DNA of 20,914 bases from Euryarchaeota archaeon UBA596 (GTDB lineage: Archaea; Thermoplasmatota; Poseidoniia; Poseidoniales; Poseidoniaceae). The notes beneath the pieces were generated by a model. It saw nothing but the letters and a program-made list of their open reading frames with translations, made no database searches and had not been told where the DNA came from. Position numbers and translations under genes: made by a program. The stretch is taken from NCBI GenBank assembly GCA_002498205.1, contig DAGQ01000032.1, forward strand, positions 1-20,914, read 5' to 3'. Positions 6,510 through 13,499 of this stretch are shown piece by piece; the stretch's first letter is position 1, and each line of letters opens with the position of its first letter.

Positions 6510-7985
6510 ATGAGGACCAAAAGGGCACTTCCATTTGTTGTTTTAATTGTATTATTAATGCCTATTATTCCGATTAATTCAGCAGATTCAGTATCTCCCT
6601 CGGGGGATTTAATTTTAAGAAATGGTCCTTGGCATGTGGGCGATGAAATTGAATTTTCAATATTAGTTCACAATAGCGATTCTGACTCAATTACTACGTT
6701 TTTAAACATAGAAATTAACGGAGAGGTTTCAAATGGTTCAAGCATAATTATAGATTCTGGAAATAGTATGGAATTAATTTCTTCCTTTGTAGCACAAGAT
6801 TCTGGAGTTTTTGAAGTTAATTGGACAGTTTTTGATGCAAATGGTACTACAGAGATTTTTTCTGGAACTTCTGAGGTGATTATTTCTGAGCAACAATCAT
6901 TATTTGCAGAAATTTATTCATTATCTTATGATTATGATGATGGATATTCAATAAATTGGGGGGCTAATTTGTCAGAAGGAAAATCTAGATTAATCTCTTC
7001 TAAAATTTATTTTGTGACAACCGAAGAAATAATTCTCGCAACTGAGATGGAAATGAGTTTAGAATCTGGATTAAGAACATCAAATACTGACATAGGTATA
7101 GCGCCAAAAGGAACTTACAAAGTTGAACTAATATTACAGCCAATTGAGTGGAATCCCTTAAATTTCGCTTTTGATGAAGAGAATATAGAATCAGAAATAT
7201 CCGATTTGTCTTTAGAAATTGTTTCTGGACCTTCACCTCAATTTCCCACATTAGGAGATACAGTGATAATAGACTTAAGATTTAGAAATAATGGCCCTCT
7301 TGATACAGGTTCTGGAAAATTAATTGCTGTAGACGGTCAAAAAAGACTGTTAGCCGAAATCAATGTCCCTGCAATTAATTCAAATTCTGATAAACAAATC
7401 GAATTAAAAATTAATGAATGGATGTCTAATTCATTAACAACTTTAGAAATTATTTGGATTATGGATGAATATGTTACTAAAACAAATCTTGAGGTAGTTT
7501 CAAGCAATACAGAAGTTAACGATGATTCTAATTTTTCTATTAATTGGATGGGCTTGATTCTTGGGATCGTAATTGCTTTATTGATTATATTTAGTGTGAG
7601 GATTATTTCTGTAAAAAACCAAACTGAAAATACAGAAACAAAGACATATAGTGATAGGAATAAAAAAGTCGAAGAAAAAGTTGAAACTGAAAAAATAACA
7701 GTTGATTGTCCCTCATGTCCTAAACAATTACAAGTTCCTGTAGGTTATTCTGGCCAAGTCAAATGCCCTTCTTGTCTAGCTCAATTTAGTGCAAAGGATA
7801 AATCTGAGATAGATTCTAAAAATAAGAACTTAGATTTGGAAGATGAAGAATTATTTGCAAGTTCAGATACGGATATTGTTGAATGTCCTAAATGTGATCA
7901 AGTTTTGAGAGTACCATACGAAAAGAGACCAGCTAAAGCGAGATGTCCAGCATGCAAATGTATTTTTAATGCAATAGCAGATTAA
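6510..7985 (+). CDS. Exported membrane-anchored protein with two cytoplasmic zinc ribbons
   Basis: A 491-residue protein with an N-terminal signal peptide (MRTKRA, then a hydrophobic stretch ending near NSADS) and an extracytoplasmic region to ~residue 340, rich in beta-type sequence and N-x-S/T sequons. A membrane segment at about 347-366 (MGLILGIVIALLIIFSV) and a charged linker follow. The tail holds two similar zinc ribbons: CPSC at 400-403 with CPSC at 419-422, and CPKC at 459-462 with CPAC at 479-482, each with an L-x-VP strand between the pairs. The topology places the ribbons inside the cell, so it could relay an outside signal or dock a cytoplasmic partner. The ectodomain resembles Ig-like/CARDB-type surface modules, but I cannot assign a family. 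It heads a probable operon with the next two genes. Confidence 0.8.
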   Translation: MRTKRALPFVVLIVLLMPIIPINSADSVSPSGDLILRNGPWHVGDEIEFSILVHNSDSDSITTFLNIEINGEVSNGSSIIIDSGNSMELISSFVAQDSGVFEVNWTVFDANGTTEIFSGTSEVIISEQQSLFAEIYSLSYDYDDGYSINWGANLSEGKSRLISSKIYFVTTEEIILATEMEMSLESGLRTSNTDIGIAPKGTYKVELILQPIEWNPLNFAFDEENIESEISDLSLEIVSGPSPQFPTLGDTVIIDLRFRNNGPLDTGSGKLIAVDGQKRLLAEINVPAINSNSDKQIELKINEWMSNSLTTLEIIWIMDEYVTKTNLEVVSSNTEVNDDSNFSINWMGLILGIVIALLIIFSVRIISVKNQTENTETKTYSDRNKKVEEKVETEKITVDCPSCPKQLQVPVGYSGQVKCPSCLAQFSAKDKSEIDSKNKNLDLEDEELFASSDTDIVECPKCDQVLRVPYEKRPAKARCPACKCIFNAIAD

Positions 7986-7986
7986 T

Positions 7987-7991
7987 GGAGG
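7987..7991 (+). promoter_or_regulatory. Shine-Dalgarno GGAGG that fixes a TTG start
   Basis: A full GGAGG lies 1 base after the TAA of the zinc-ribbon gene and 7 nt before the TTG at 7999. It is the strongest ribosome-binding site seen in the window and supports both the TTG start and polycistronic translation. Confidence 0.75.
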
Positions 7992-7998
7992 ATTTATT

Positions 7999-9495
7999 TT
8001 GTCAGAGGAAGATGGACTCTCGATTAATATTAATCAAATTTCTGAACGTTTAAAGATTCTAAGGATTATTGAAGATTTATTATCTAGATTTGATAAATTA
8101 TTGCTCAGCAAAGGTGCAAGCCTAATGTTGGTTTTACCACCCTTAATTGCTTTAGTCGTGGGTATTGGAGTTTGGAAGGAGAATAGAACCCCTGACTGGT
8201 GGAGTGCCTTTAGTCCAGTAGTTTTCGATTTAGAATTAACACCGTTTATGGATTGGCTTAGTGTAATGTTTTTATTGGCGATGCTTCTAATGTTAACTGC
8301 AAATACAGCACAAGCAATGATTTCTAGGATGATTGTAAAGTATAATGCATTAATTCATTTGAATTCAGGTAATAATATTGAAAAATCACATGGGTTTGAG
8401 CAGATAACTCAAATGGCTAATGATGCTATAAATAAAAGATTATTATCTACTATGATCACATTATTGGCGTTATTATTACAAGTGATAATAATTTCATTAG
8501 GAAGTTTAAGTGAAGTATCAGAAATAATGAGGGAATTTTCATTATCTTGTGTTTTAATTAACTTCAGTCTGTTGATTAAAAGAACAACAGTTGATTTCAA
8601 TACATCAGATGAATGGGGATTAGTGGGCGCATATAAACCGGCTTTTCATCCATCAATTCTTAATTATCCCTTAACGGAAATTTTATTGACAATCTGTGAT
8701 CCTTTTTTAAGATTCAAAATTGAAAAAATTATTGAAGAGATTAATACTAAGAGAAGAGTTAAATTAGATAATTATAGGTATTTTGAGAAAATAGTGCTAC
8801 TTCATTATTTACATGATGAGGGACGAATGACTACTACTGATTTAATTGGAAAAATTAAATCTGAATATAAGATTGAAGAACCTTCAATGATATATGATGT
8901 TCAATTATGGTCAGAATTAATTAGGCATCTCCATGAAACTTGTAACCCTTTTAATCGATTAATGACTAGAACCTTACAAAAAAACCTTGATGATTTGAAT
9001 TTAATTAGAGAATCGGGTTATTATTTCGATGTAGATATTGATGATATTTTTGATGAAAAAGGATCAATGTTTGTTCAATTAATCAATGCTACTCATAAGA
9101 AAAGAACAGTATTATTAAAGACACAATCAGCTCATACTGATCCAGAAATAATTACACATTCGATTGAATTAAACCCTCAAGGTAAAGCAATGAAGGAATT
9201 AGGAAATAGACCCTGGGAATCAGACCTTGAAAGAAGAGAGGTAATTTTAGCAGTTGCAGACGAATCTTCTGCTTGGATTTGGATGAATCCTAAATCTAAA
9301 TCTACAGGTGAGTTAGTAATTAATGTAAGGTTAGAAGATTCAGAAGGTCATTTAATAGATGGAAGAACCCTAATTTCATTGAGTAGGACTCCAATGTTGA
9401 GGAGATTTAGTTTAATGACTAGCAGGTTTGCTTTTTCATTTGGTATTATTATCCCAATTTTTAGATTAAGTTGGTGGGTATTTTCAATGCTTTAA
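7999..9495 (+). CDS. Polytopic membrane protein of unknown function
   Basis: A 498-residue protein starting at TTG behind a GGAGG site. Hydrophobic segments lie at about residues 41-60, 85-107, 148-170 and 178-193, and a last one at ~475-496. Between the fourth and fifth, a soluble part of ~280 residues contains a helical region with a winged-helix-like look (EKIVLLHYLHDEGRMTTTDLI), then a beta-rich section near the C-terminus (EVILAVADESSAWIWMNP, ELVINVRLEDSEG). No family is recognised. It begins 13 bp after the zinc-ribbon protein gene and precedes coiled-coil 3, so the three may act together at the membrane. Membrane topology is inferred from hydrophobicity only. Confidence 0.72.
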   Translation: MSEEDGLSININQISERLKILRIIEDLLSRFDKLLLSKGASLMLVLPPLIALVVGIGVWKENRTPDWWSAFSPVVFDLELTPFMDWLSVMFLLAMLLMLTANTAQAMISRMIVKYNALIHLNSGNNIEKSHGFEQITQMANDAINKRLLSTMITLLALLLQVIIISLGSLSEVSEIMREFSLSCVLINFSLLIKRTTVDFNTSDEWGLVGAYKPAFHPSILNYPLTEILLTICDPFLRFKIEKIIEEINTKRRVKLDNYRYFEKIVLLHYLHDEGRMTTTDLIGKIKSEYKIEEPSMIYDVQLWSELIRHLHETCNPFNRLMTRTLQKNLDDLNLIRESGYYFDVDIDDIFDEKGSMFVQLINATHKKRTVLLKTQSAHTDPEIITHSIELNPQGKAMKELGNRPWESDLERREVILAVADESSAWIWMNPKSKSTGELVINVRLEDSEGHLIDGRTLISLSRTPMLRRFSLMTSRFAFSFGIIIPIFRLSWWVFSML

Positions 9496-9497
9496 AT
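9491..9497 (+). promoter_or_regulatory. Candidate TATA box (TTTAAAT) for coiled-coil 3
   Basis: TTTAAAT overlaps the stop codon of the membrane-protein gene and lies ~40 nt before the GTG at 9534. A start of transcription ~25 nt downstream would leave a short leader and supports GTG 9534 over the upstream TTG/GTG codons at 9471/9474. Confidence 0.3.
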
Positions 9498-9533
9498 GGT
9501 TGGTTTCAAATCCTATTGTGTACACCCCTTACT

Positions 9534-10553
9534 GTGGCCGGATTAAATGAGCGTCAACCCGATGCCGAAAAAGACGATCTTAAAGATACGTTAAACACAA
9601 TGGAATCGAAGATAAGACGTATGCGTGATCAAAGGTCTAATCATAATAAATCTGCAAGGAGATTTGCGGATCAAAGAGATTCAATTCAAGCAGAATATAA
9701 AGAATTAAAATCAAAACTAGATGAAGGATTGAACAAGATTAAGGCTAAGAAAAAAGAAGCAAACTCATTTAGGACTCGTAGAGATACAGCACAAGAACAA
9801 TTGAGAATATTATTTGCTAAGGCTAAAAGTGGCCATGTAGATAAAAGAAAATCAAAAAATGTTACAGCAGAATTTAATAAATTAAATAGTACTATTGCAG
9901 AATTAGAAAAGCAAATTGAAACTAAATATCATCCTTTAGACAAAGAAAATAAAATACTAAAACAAATCAAGTCCCATAAGGAAAATATTCAAGATTTAGA
10001 ACCATTAATTGATGAAAATGCCAAATTAGAAGTTGATTTATCCAATACAGAATCAGCAATTACTGAATTAAAATTGGTTGCTGATGAATCTCATAAATTA
10101 ATGGTTGATGCATTGAAAGAAGCTAGGAAGATATCAGAAGAATTAGAATCATTATTCAAAGAAAGAAAATTCCTTAAATCAGAAGGTGATAGATTCCACA
10201 ATTCTTTTGTTGAGGAGAAAAAGAAGGCTGACGAGGTTCATAAGGAAATTGGTGAATTAATGAAAAAGGTTACCGAGGTAAAAGATCAAATCAAATCTTT
10301 AATGAAAGAAAGAAAGTCTTGGGTTTCTGATCATAATGATTCTGTTAGGAGTGAATTGAAATCACCACATGATGATGATTCTATTGCAGACTCCCTGATA
10401 GATGCACTTTTAGAAAGTGGGAATCTAGAATTTGGAGGGACTTTACAAAAAGATTCAGATGGAAGAGGTGGCCAAAGTAAAAAGAAAAGGCCAGTAAAGA
10501 AAAAATCAGTTTCAACTGCTAGAGGAAGAAGATCTAGTGCAAAGAGAGAGTAA
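9534..10553 (+). CDS. Coiled-coil protein with a basic RGRR tail (coiled-coil 3)
   Basis: About 339 residues, almost entirely long charged helices with heptad spacing from ~residue 10 to 270. It has no membrane segment or enzyme motif. The first coil (ESKIRRMRDQRSNHNKSARRF) aligns in style with the start of coiled-coil 1 (KRDEWNSKTREF), and the second coil repeats His-containing units (DESHKLM, DRFHNSF, DEVHKEI). After an acidic break, SLIDALLESGNLEFGGTL precedes a basic tail with KKKRPVKKK and STARGRRSS. The start is uncertain: TTG 9471, GTG 9474, TTG 9519, GTG 9534 and ATG 9600 are all in frame. I prefer GTG 9534 because the upstream codons overlap the preceding gene and encode an un-coil-like hydrophobic stretch. 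The TAA stop abuts the TAA of convergent pdxS in the palindrome TAATTA. Confidence 0.8.
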   Translation: MAGLNERQPDAEKDDLKDTLNTMESKIRRMRDQRSNHNKSARRFADQRDSIQAEYKELKSKLDEGLNKIKAKKKEANSFRTRRDTAQEQLRILFAKAKSGHVDKRKSKNVTAEFNKLNSTIAELEKQIETKYHPLDKENKILKQIKSHKENIQDLEPLIDENAKLEVDLSNTESAITELKLVADESHKLMVDALKEARKISEELESLFKERKFLKSEGDRFHNSFVEEKKKADEVHKEIGELMKKVTEVKDQIKSLMKERKSWVSDHNDSVRSELKSPHDDDSIADSLIDALLESGNLEFGGTLQKDSDGRGGQSKKKRPVKKKSVSTARGRRSSAKRE

Positions 10554-11543
10554 TTACCATCCTCTTTTTTCTAATTTCACATCTAGTTTTTCAATTTCTA
10601 GGCCAGGCATTGCTTCACCAACCATTGAACAAGCTTCAGCAATTTTTGTTGAGTCGTCAAAATGGTGTGTGGCATAAACGATTGCTTCTGCTGTTTGGGT
10701 TGGATTTTCACTTTTGAATATACCAGATCCTACGAAAATACCGTCCATACCCATGTCCATCATTAATGCAGCATCTGCGGGAGTAGCGATTCCTCCTGCA
10801 GAAAAGGTCACAACTGGCAATCTACCTAATTTAACAATATCTTCAGTTACTTTGCGAACACCTTCTCTACATTCTGATATGCTACCAAATGGGATTTTAC
10901 TTACCCCCGGGCTTAATTCTGAAAGATTACCTAAATTCATGAATCTATCGGAAATTAAGTTAATACATTTATCAAATGAATCTTCATCAGAATCTTGCAT
11001 GAATTTAATTTCGTCAGCAATTAATCTAGCATGTTTAACAGCAGAAACAATATTACCAGTGCCTGCTTCACCTTTTGTACGAATCATTGCAGCCCCTTCA
11101 AAAATTCTCCGAACTGCTTCACCTAAATTAGTGGCGCCGCAAACAAATGGAATTGTAAAATCATTCTTGGGGATATGATAAAATGGATCTGCAGGTGTCA
11201 ATACTTCACTTTCATCAATCATATCAACTCCTAGAGTTTCTAATACTCGAGCCTCTGCTGAATGTCCGATTCTAGCTTTAGCCATTACTGGAATTGAAGT
11301 TGTTTCAATAATTTCTCTTATCATGTCAGGATGACTCATTCTTGCGACCCCTCCGTCTTTTCTAATGTCTGCAGGTACTCTTTCAAGAGCCATTACGGAA
11401 CAAGCACCAGCATCTTCAGCAATATGTGCTTGCTCAGCATTTACTACGTCCATTACAACGCCACCTTGTTGCATTCTTGCAAAACCACGTTTTAGTAATT
11501 CAGTTCCGTGATTCATTGAAGCCAAGTCAAATTTTTGAACCAT
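10554..11543 (-). CDS. pdxS: Pyridoxal 5'-phosphate synthase subunit PdxS
   Basis: PdxS is the lyase subunit that builds pyridoxal phosphate from ribose 5-phosphate, glyceraldehyde 3-phosphate and ammonia in the DXP-independent route. The 329-residue (beta/alpha)8 protein keeps the family blocks: GGVVMDVVNAEQA (D32), MALERVPADIR, PVMAKARIGH with catalytic K89, RTKGEAGTGN with the second catalytic lysine K157, and the end SAGGIATPADAALMMDMG, FVGSGIFKS, KRGW. An extra ~35-40 residues around 175-225 match the insertion known in archaeal PdxS. I chose ATG 11543 because AGGTGAT lies 3 nt before it; an ATG at 11561 would add MIKGDK. It follows the ferredoxin gene by 10 nt. The glutaminase partner PdxT is not in the window. 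Confidence 0.96.
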   Translation of the reverse strand: MVQKFDLASMNHGTELLKRGFARMQQGGVVMDVVNAEQAHIAEDAGACSVMALERVPADIRKDGGVARMSHPDMIREIIETTSIPVMAKARIGHSAEARVLETLGVDMIDESEVLTPADPFYHIPKNDFTIPFVCGATNLGEAVRRIFEGAAMIRTKGEAGTGNIVSAVKHARLIADEIKFMQDSDEDSFDKCINLISDRFMNLGNLSELSPGVSKIPFGSISECREGVRKVTEDIVKLGRLPVVTFSAGGIATPADAALMMDMGMDGIFVGSGIFKSENPTQTAEAIVYATHHFDDSTKIAEACSMVGEAMPGLEIEKLDVKLEKRGW

Positions 11544-11546
11544 CTT

Positions 11547-11553
11547 ATCACCT
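11547..11553 (-). promoter_or_regulatory. Shine-Dalgarno AGGTGAT deciding the pdxS start
   Basis: On the minus strand AGGTGAT fills the 10-nt gap between the ferredoxin TAA and the ATG at 11543, with 3 nt spacing. It matches the archaeal anti-Shine-Dalgarno very well and would fall inside the coding region if the longer start at 11561 were used. Confidence 0.65.
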
Positions 11554-11832
11554 TTAATCATCAGCTAGAATTGGAGAATCTCCAGTTGCAATTTCTAAAT
11601 CTGCAGCTTCTCTTTCATTTCTGTCAATCCATGCTATTTCGTCATCAGGAACATCACAATCTGCATAAATAGCTTCGATAGGACATTCAGGGATACATGC
11701 GCCACAATCAATGCATTCATCAGGATCAATTACAAGGTATGTTTCAGCTTCTCTAAATGCTTCTACGGGACAAACTGCTACACATTCTTGGTACTTACAA
11801 CTGACACATCCACTCACAACAACATGGGTCAT
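11554..11832 (-). CDS. fdxA: 7Fe-type ferredoxin (FdxA-like)
   Basis: A 92-residue soluble electron carrier. The first cysteine set reads CVSCKYQECVAVCP (C9, C12, C17, C21), and the second CIDCGACIPECP (C40, C43, C46, C50). The spacing of the first set, with C-x7-C and an intervening CKY, is the pattern of Azotobacter-type seven-iron ferredoxins carrying one [3Fe-4S] and one [4Fe-4S] cluster. The text YLVIDPDECIDC and the acidic C-terminal extension also fit FdxA rather than a short clostridial ferredoxin. It is the first gene of an operon with pdxS. No Shine-Dalgarno is seen; a good TATA box 29-36 nt upstream predicts a nearly leaderless transcript. The redox partner is unknown. Confidence 0.9.
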   Translation of the reverse strand: MTHVVVSGCVSCKYQECVAVCPVEAFREAETYLVIDPDECIDCGACIPECPIEAIYADCDVPDDEIAWIDRNEREAADLEIATGDSPILADD

Positions 11833-11860
11833 ATTATCATGTAACCGTAAGTTGTGTTTG

Positions 11861-11868
11861 ATATAAAG
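11861..11868 (-). promoter_or_regulatory. TATA box (CTTTATAT) of the fdxA-pdxS operon
   Basis: The minus strand reads CTTTATAT centred ~32 nt before the ferredoxin ATG, close to the archaeal TTTATATA consensus, predicting a transcript with a leader of under ~10 nt. Confidence 0.55.
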
Positions 11869-11908
11869 AGTTGTATTTCAATCTGCTTAATCTTACATTT
11901 TTAATTTA

Positions 11909-12376
11909 TTAGTTAATTGAAGGTGCTTGATTTAACCAACCTCTTCTTTCACATCTTTCCAAAGATTCAGTTAATAATTTTGATAAGACTTCTTGAGGTT
12001 TTTCTCCAGGGTATACTTCAATTTTAGCAACCATTTTAATCACATCTTCAGTATTGCTAGCTAGGATTATTTTTCCTTTTACAAGTTCGTTTTGACTTAA
12101 TCTGAAATGTAATCTATTTTGGTCATCTAGTCTTTCATTTTTCTCATTAATTAATAAATTTAGCAAATTTCCGCCTAATCTTGATAATGTTAATCGTGAT
12201 TGACTTCTTGAAAGTTTAATTTTCATTAGAGTAATTGGTGAACCGTGAAAAGATGTTGTTTTTTCTAAGGTAACTATATTTTTTTTATCACACATCCATT
12301 CTAAACTTTTTATAATTAAATCCACATCATGAATTCCTGATGCGGTAGTTGAACACGATAACGTATGTATTGGCAT
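11909..12376 (-). CDS. Probable COG1325-type RNA-binding protein (exosome-associated family)
   Basis: A 155-residue protein with an alternating beta/alpha pattern. It begins with a strand (IHTLSCSTTASGIHD) and a helix (VDLIIKSLEWM). Then come the motif FHGSPITLMKIKLSRSQSR, a helix, and the block RLHFRLSQNELVKGKIILAS followed by IKMVAKIEVYP. This order resembles the small archaeal RNA-binding proteins of COG1325, annotated as an exosome subunit with a dsRBD-like fold; the assignment is from overall pattern, not a catalytic motif. It is transcribed alone, divergently from the ribosomal protein eS1 gene, which supports a role in RNA or translation. A TATA box ~29 nt upstream and no Shine-Dalgarno suggest a leaderless message. 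Confidence 0.6.
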   Translation of the reverse strand: MPIHTLSCSTTASGIHDVDLIIKSLEWMCDKKNIVTLEKTTSFHGSPITLMKIKLSRSQSRLTLSRLGGNLLNLLINEKNERLDDQNRLHFRLSQNELVKGKIILASNTEDVIKMVAKIEVYPGEKPQEVLSKLLTESLERCERRGWLNQAPSIN

Positions 12377-12400
12377 GTTATTCCGATAGGGGATGGGATG

Positions 12401-12409
12401 AATATATGA
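12401..12409 (-). promoter_or_regulatory. TATA box of the RNA-binding protein gene
   Basis: The AATATATGA stretch (minus strand TCATATATT) is centred ~29 nt before the ATG at 12376, the spacing expected for leaderless archaeal transcription. Confidence 0.5.
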
Positions 12410-12486
12410 ATCTATTTTTCTATGAGAATACTATTATTTTTTGAATTTAAAATTGAAAATCTGGAATTCATTTTTACCATGCAATT

Positions 12487-12494
12487 CATATATG
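12487..12494 (+). promoter_or_regulatory. TATA box (CATATATG) of the eS1 gene
   Basis: CATATATG is centred ~44 nt before the eS1 ATG at 12535. A start of transcription ~25 nt downstream predicts a ~20-nt leader containing GAGTGAGAT, a weak ribosome-binding site. With 12401-12409 it forms a divergent promoter pair in the 158-bp gap; the AT-rich centre between them holds nothing else I recognise. Confidence 0.45.
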
Positions 12495-12534
12495 CGTCTT
12501 AGGTCGCAGAGTCGCTACACTGAGTGAGATACCT

Positions 12535-13476
12535 ATGGCTGTAAGATCTAGTGCACAATCCCGAAATCTAGCTAGAAAGCAGAGAGACAAGTGGAAAGCA
12601 AAAAGAATTTTTTCAATTAGGGCGCCTAGAAACCCTTGGCATTACAAGAAAATAGGCGAAACAATTGGCGAGAATGAACAATTTATTGAAGGTAGAATTT
12701 TTCAAACAACACAACAAGAATTTGATGGAGACTTTACAAAAATGCATGTTAAGTTAAATTTTAGAATCGTTGAAGTAGTTAATCAAGATGCAATTACAGA
12801 ATTTGTGGGGCATGCTCACCAAAATGATCACATTAGAAGACAAATAAGACGTTACAGGGGTAAGGTAGACGCTGTAATTGATGTGGTGACTAATGATGGA
12901 TATTTAGTTAGATTAAAACCATTAATTGTAACAGAAGGACGAGTTACAAGTAGTATGAAGAAGGTTATGAGAAGATCAGTCACTGAAATTATTACAACAT
13001 TTGGATCTTCATGTACATATCCTGCATTACAGAAAGCAATTTTAGGTTCTGATTTAGAAACAAGTATGGTCAAGGCATTAAATTCAATTGCAAAAGTTCG
13101 TTCAGCAGTAATTGCAAAAAGCCAATTATTAAAATCTGGAGTAGTTAGTTCAGAAGGGCCTACTTTAGATGAAATTCATGCCGCTGAAGTAAAAGCAGAA
13201 GCAGACTTAAAGGCCAGAAAAGAAGCTGCAGAATCAGAAGTTGAAGAAACATCTACAATTCTTGAGGCTGCAGAAGCAATGGAGTCAATTAGTGAGAAAG
13301 TTTCAGATTCTTCATCCGAAGAAATTACAGATGAAAAAGAAGGTATCGTAGCAGTTCAAGAAGAAATAGATTATCAATCTATGACAGTTCCTCAATTAAA
13401 AGAATTACTCAAAGAGGCAGGGAAACCTGTATCTGGTAAAAAATCTGACTTAATTGAAAGACTTACTGGAGAGTAA
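12535..13476 (+). CDS. rps3ae: Ribosomal protein eS1 (S3Ae) with an acidic linker and C-terminal SAP domain
   Basis: Residues 1 to ~205 are the archaeal/eukaryal small-subunit protein eS1: a basic N-terminus (ARKQRDKWKAKRIFSI), the blocks IGETIGENEQFIEGRIF and HAHQNDHIRRQIRRYRGKVDAV, and the later TSSMKKVMRRSVTEII. Residues ~206-278 are an Ala/Glu/Ser-rich acidic linker. Residues ~282-313 form a SAP motif (MTVPQLKELLKEAGKPVSGK, then KSDLIERL), a helix-extended loop-helix that usually binds nucleic acid. Archaeal eS1 is normally ~200-220 residues, so the extension is an addition. The frame is continuous with no sign of frameshift. It precedes the MTAP-like gene by 22 nt and is probably cotranscribed with it. 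Confidence 0.92.
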   Translation: MAVRSSAQSRNLARKQRDKWKAKRIFSIRAPRNPWHYKKIGETIGENEQFIEGRIFQTTQQEFDGDFTKMHVKLNFRIVEVVNQDAITEFVGHAHQNDHIRRQIRRYRGKVDAVIDVVTNDGYLVRLKPLIVTEGRVTSSMKKVMRRSVTEIITTFGSSCTYPALQKAILGSDLETSMVKALNSIAKVRSAVIAKSQLLKSGVVSSEGPTLDEIHAAEVKAEADLKARKEAAESEVEETSTILEAAEAMESISEKVSDSSSEEITDEKEGIVAVQEEIDYQSMTVPQLKELLKEAGKPVSGKKSDLIERLTGE

Positions 13477-13485
13477 GTGATTATT

Positions 13486-13499
13486 TGAGGGGCTCCTCA
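13486..13499 (+). promoter_or_regulatory. Small hairpin covering the MTAP ribosome-binding site
   Basis: TGAGG (13486-13490) and CCTCA (13495-13499) form a perfect 5-bp stem with loop GGCT. The 5' arm is the Shine-Dalgarno GAGG and the 3' arm reaches the A of the ATG, so folding would hide the start. No T-run follows, so a terminator is unlikely. Confidence 0.35.

Noticed and set aside
8044..8051. Further AACGTT copies inside coding regions (about 8046 and 18066) as operators
   Set aside because: The 6-mer alone is expected several times in the window by chance; these copies lie inside genes and lack the flanking symmetric bases.
9471..9533. Extended N-terminus of coiled-coil 3 starting at TTG 9471
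   Set aside because: It would overlap the preceding gene by 25 nt, begins with a rare start without ribosome-binding site, and adds a hydrophobic stretch unlike the rest. Kept only as an alternative.
2992..10553. SMC or Rad50-type proteins for the coiled-coil genes
   Set aside because: No Walker A, Walker B or ABC signature at either end, and the lengths are far too short.
10714..11178. 154-codon plus-strand frame inside pdxS
   Set aside because: pdxS on the opposite strand has all catalytic blocks; this frame shows no domain and no start signal.
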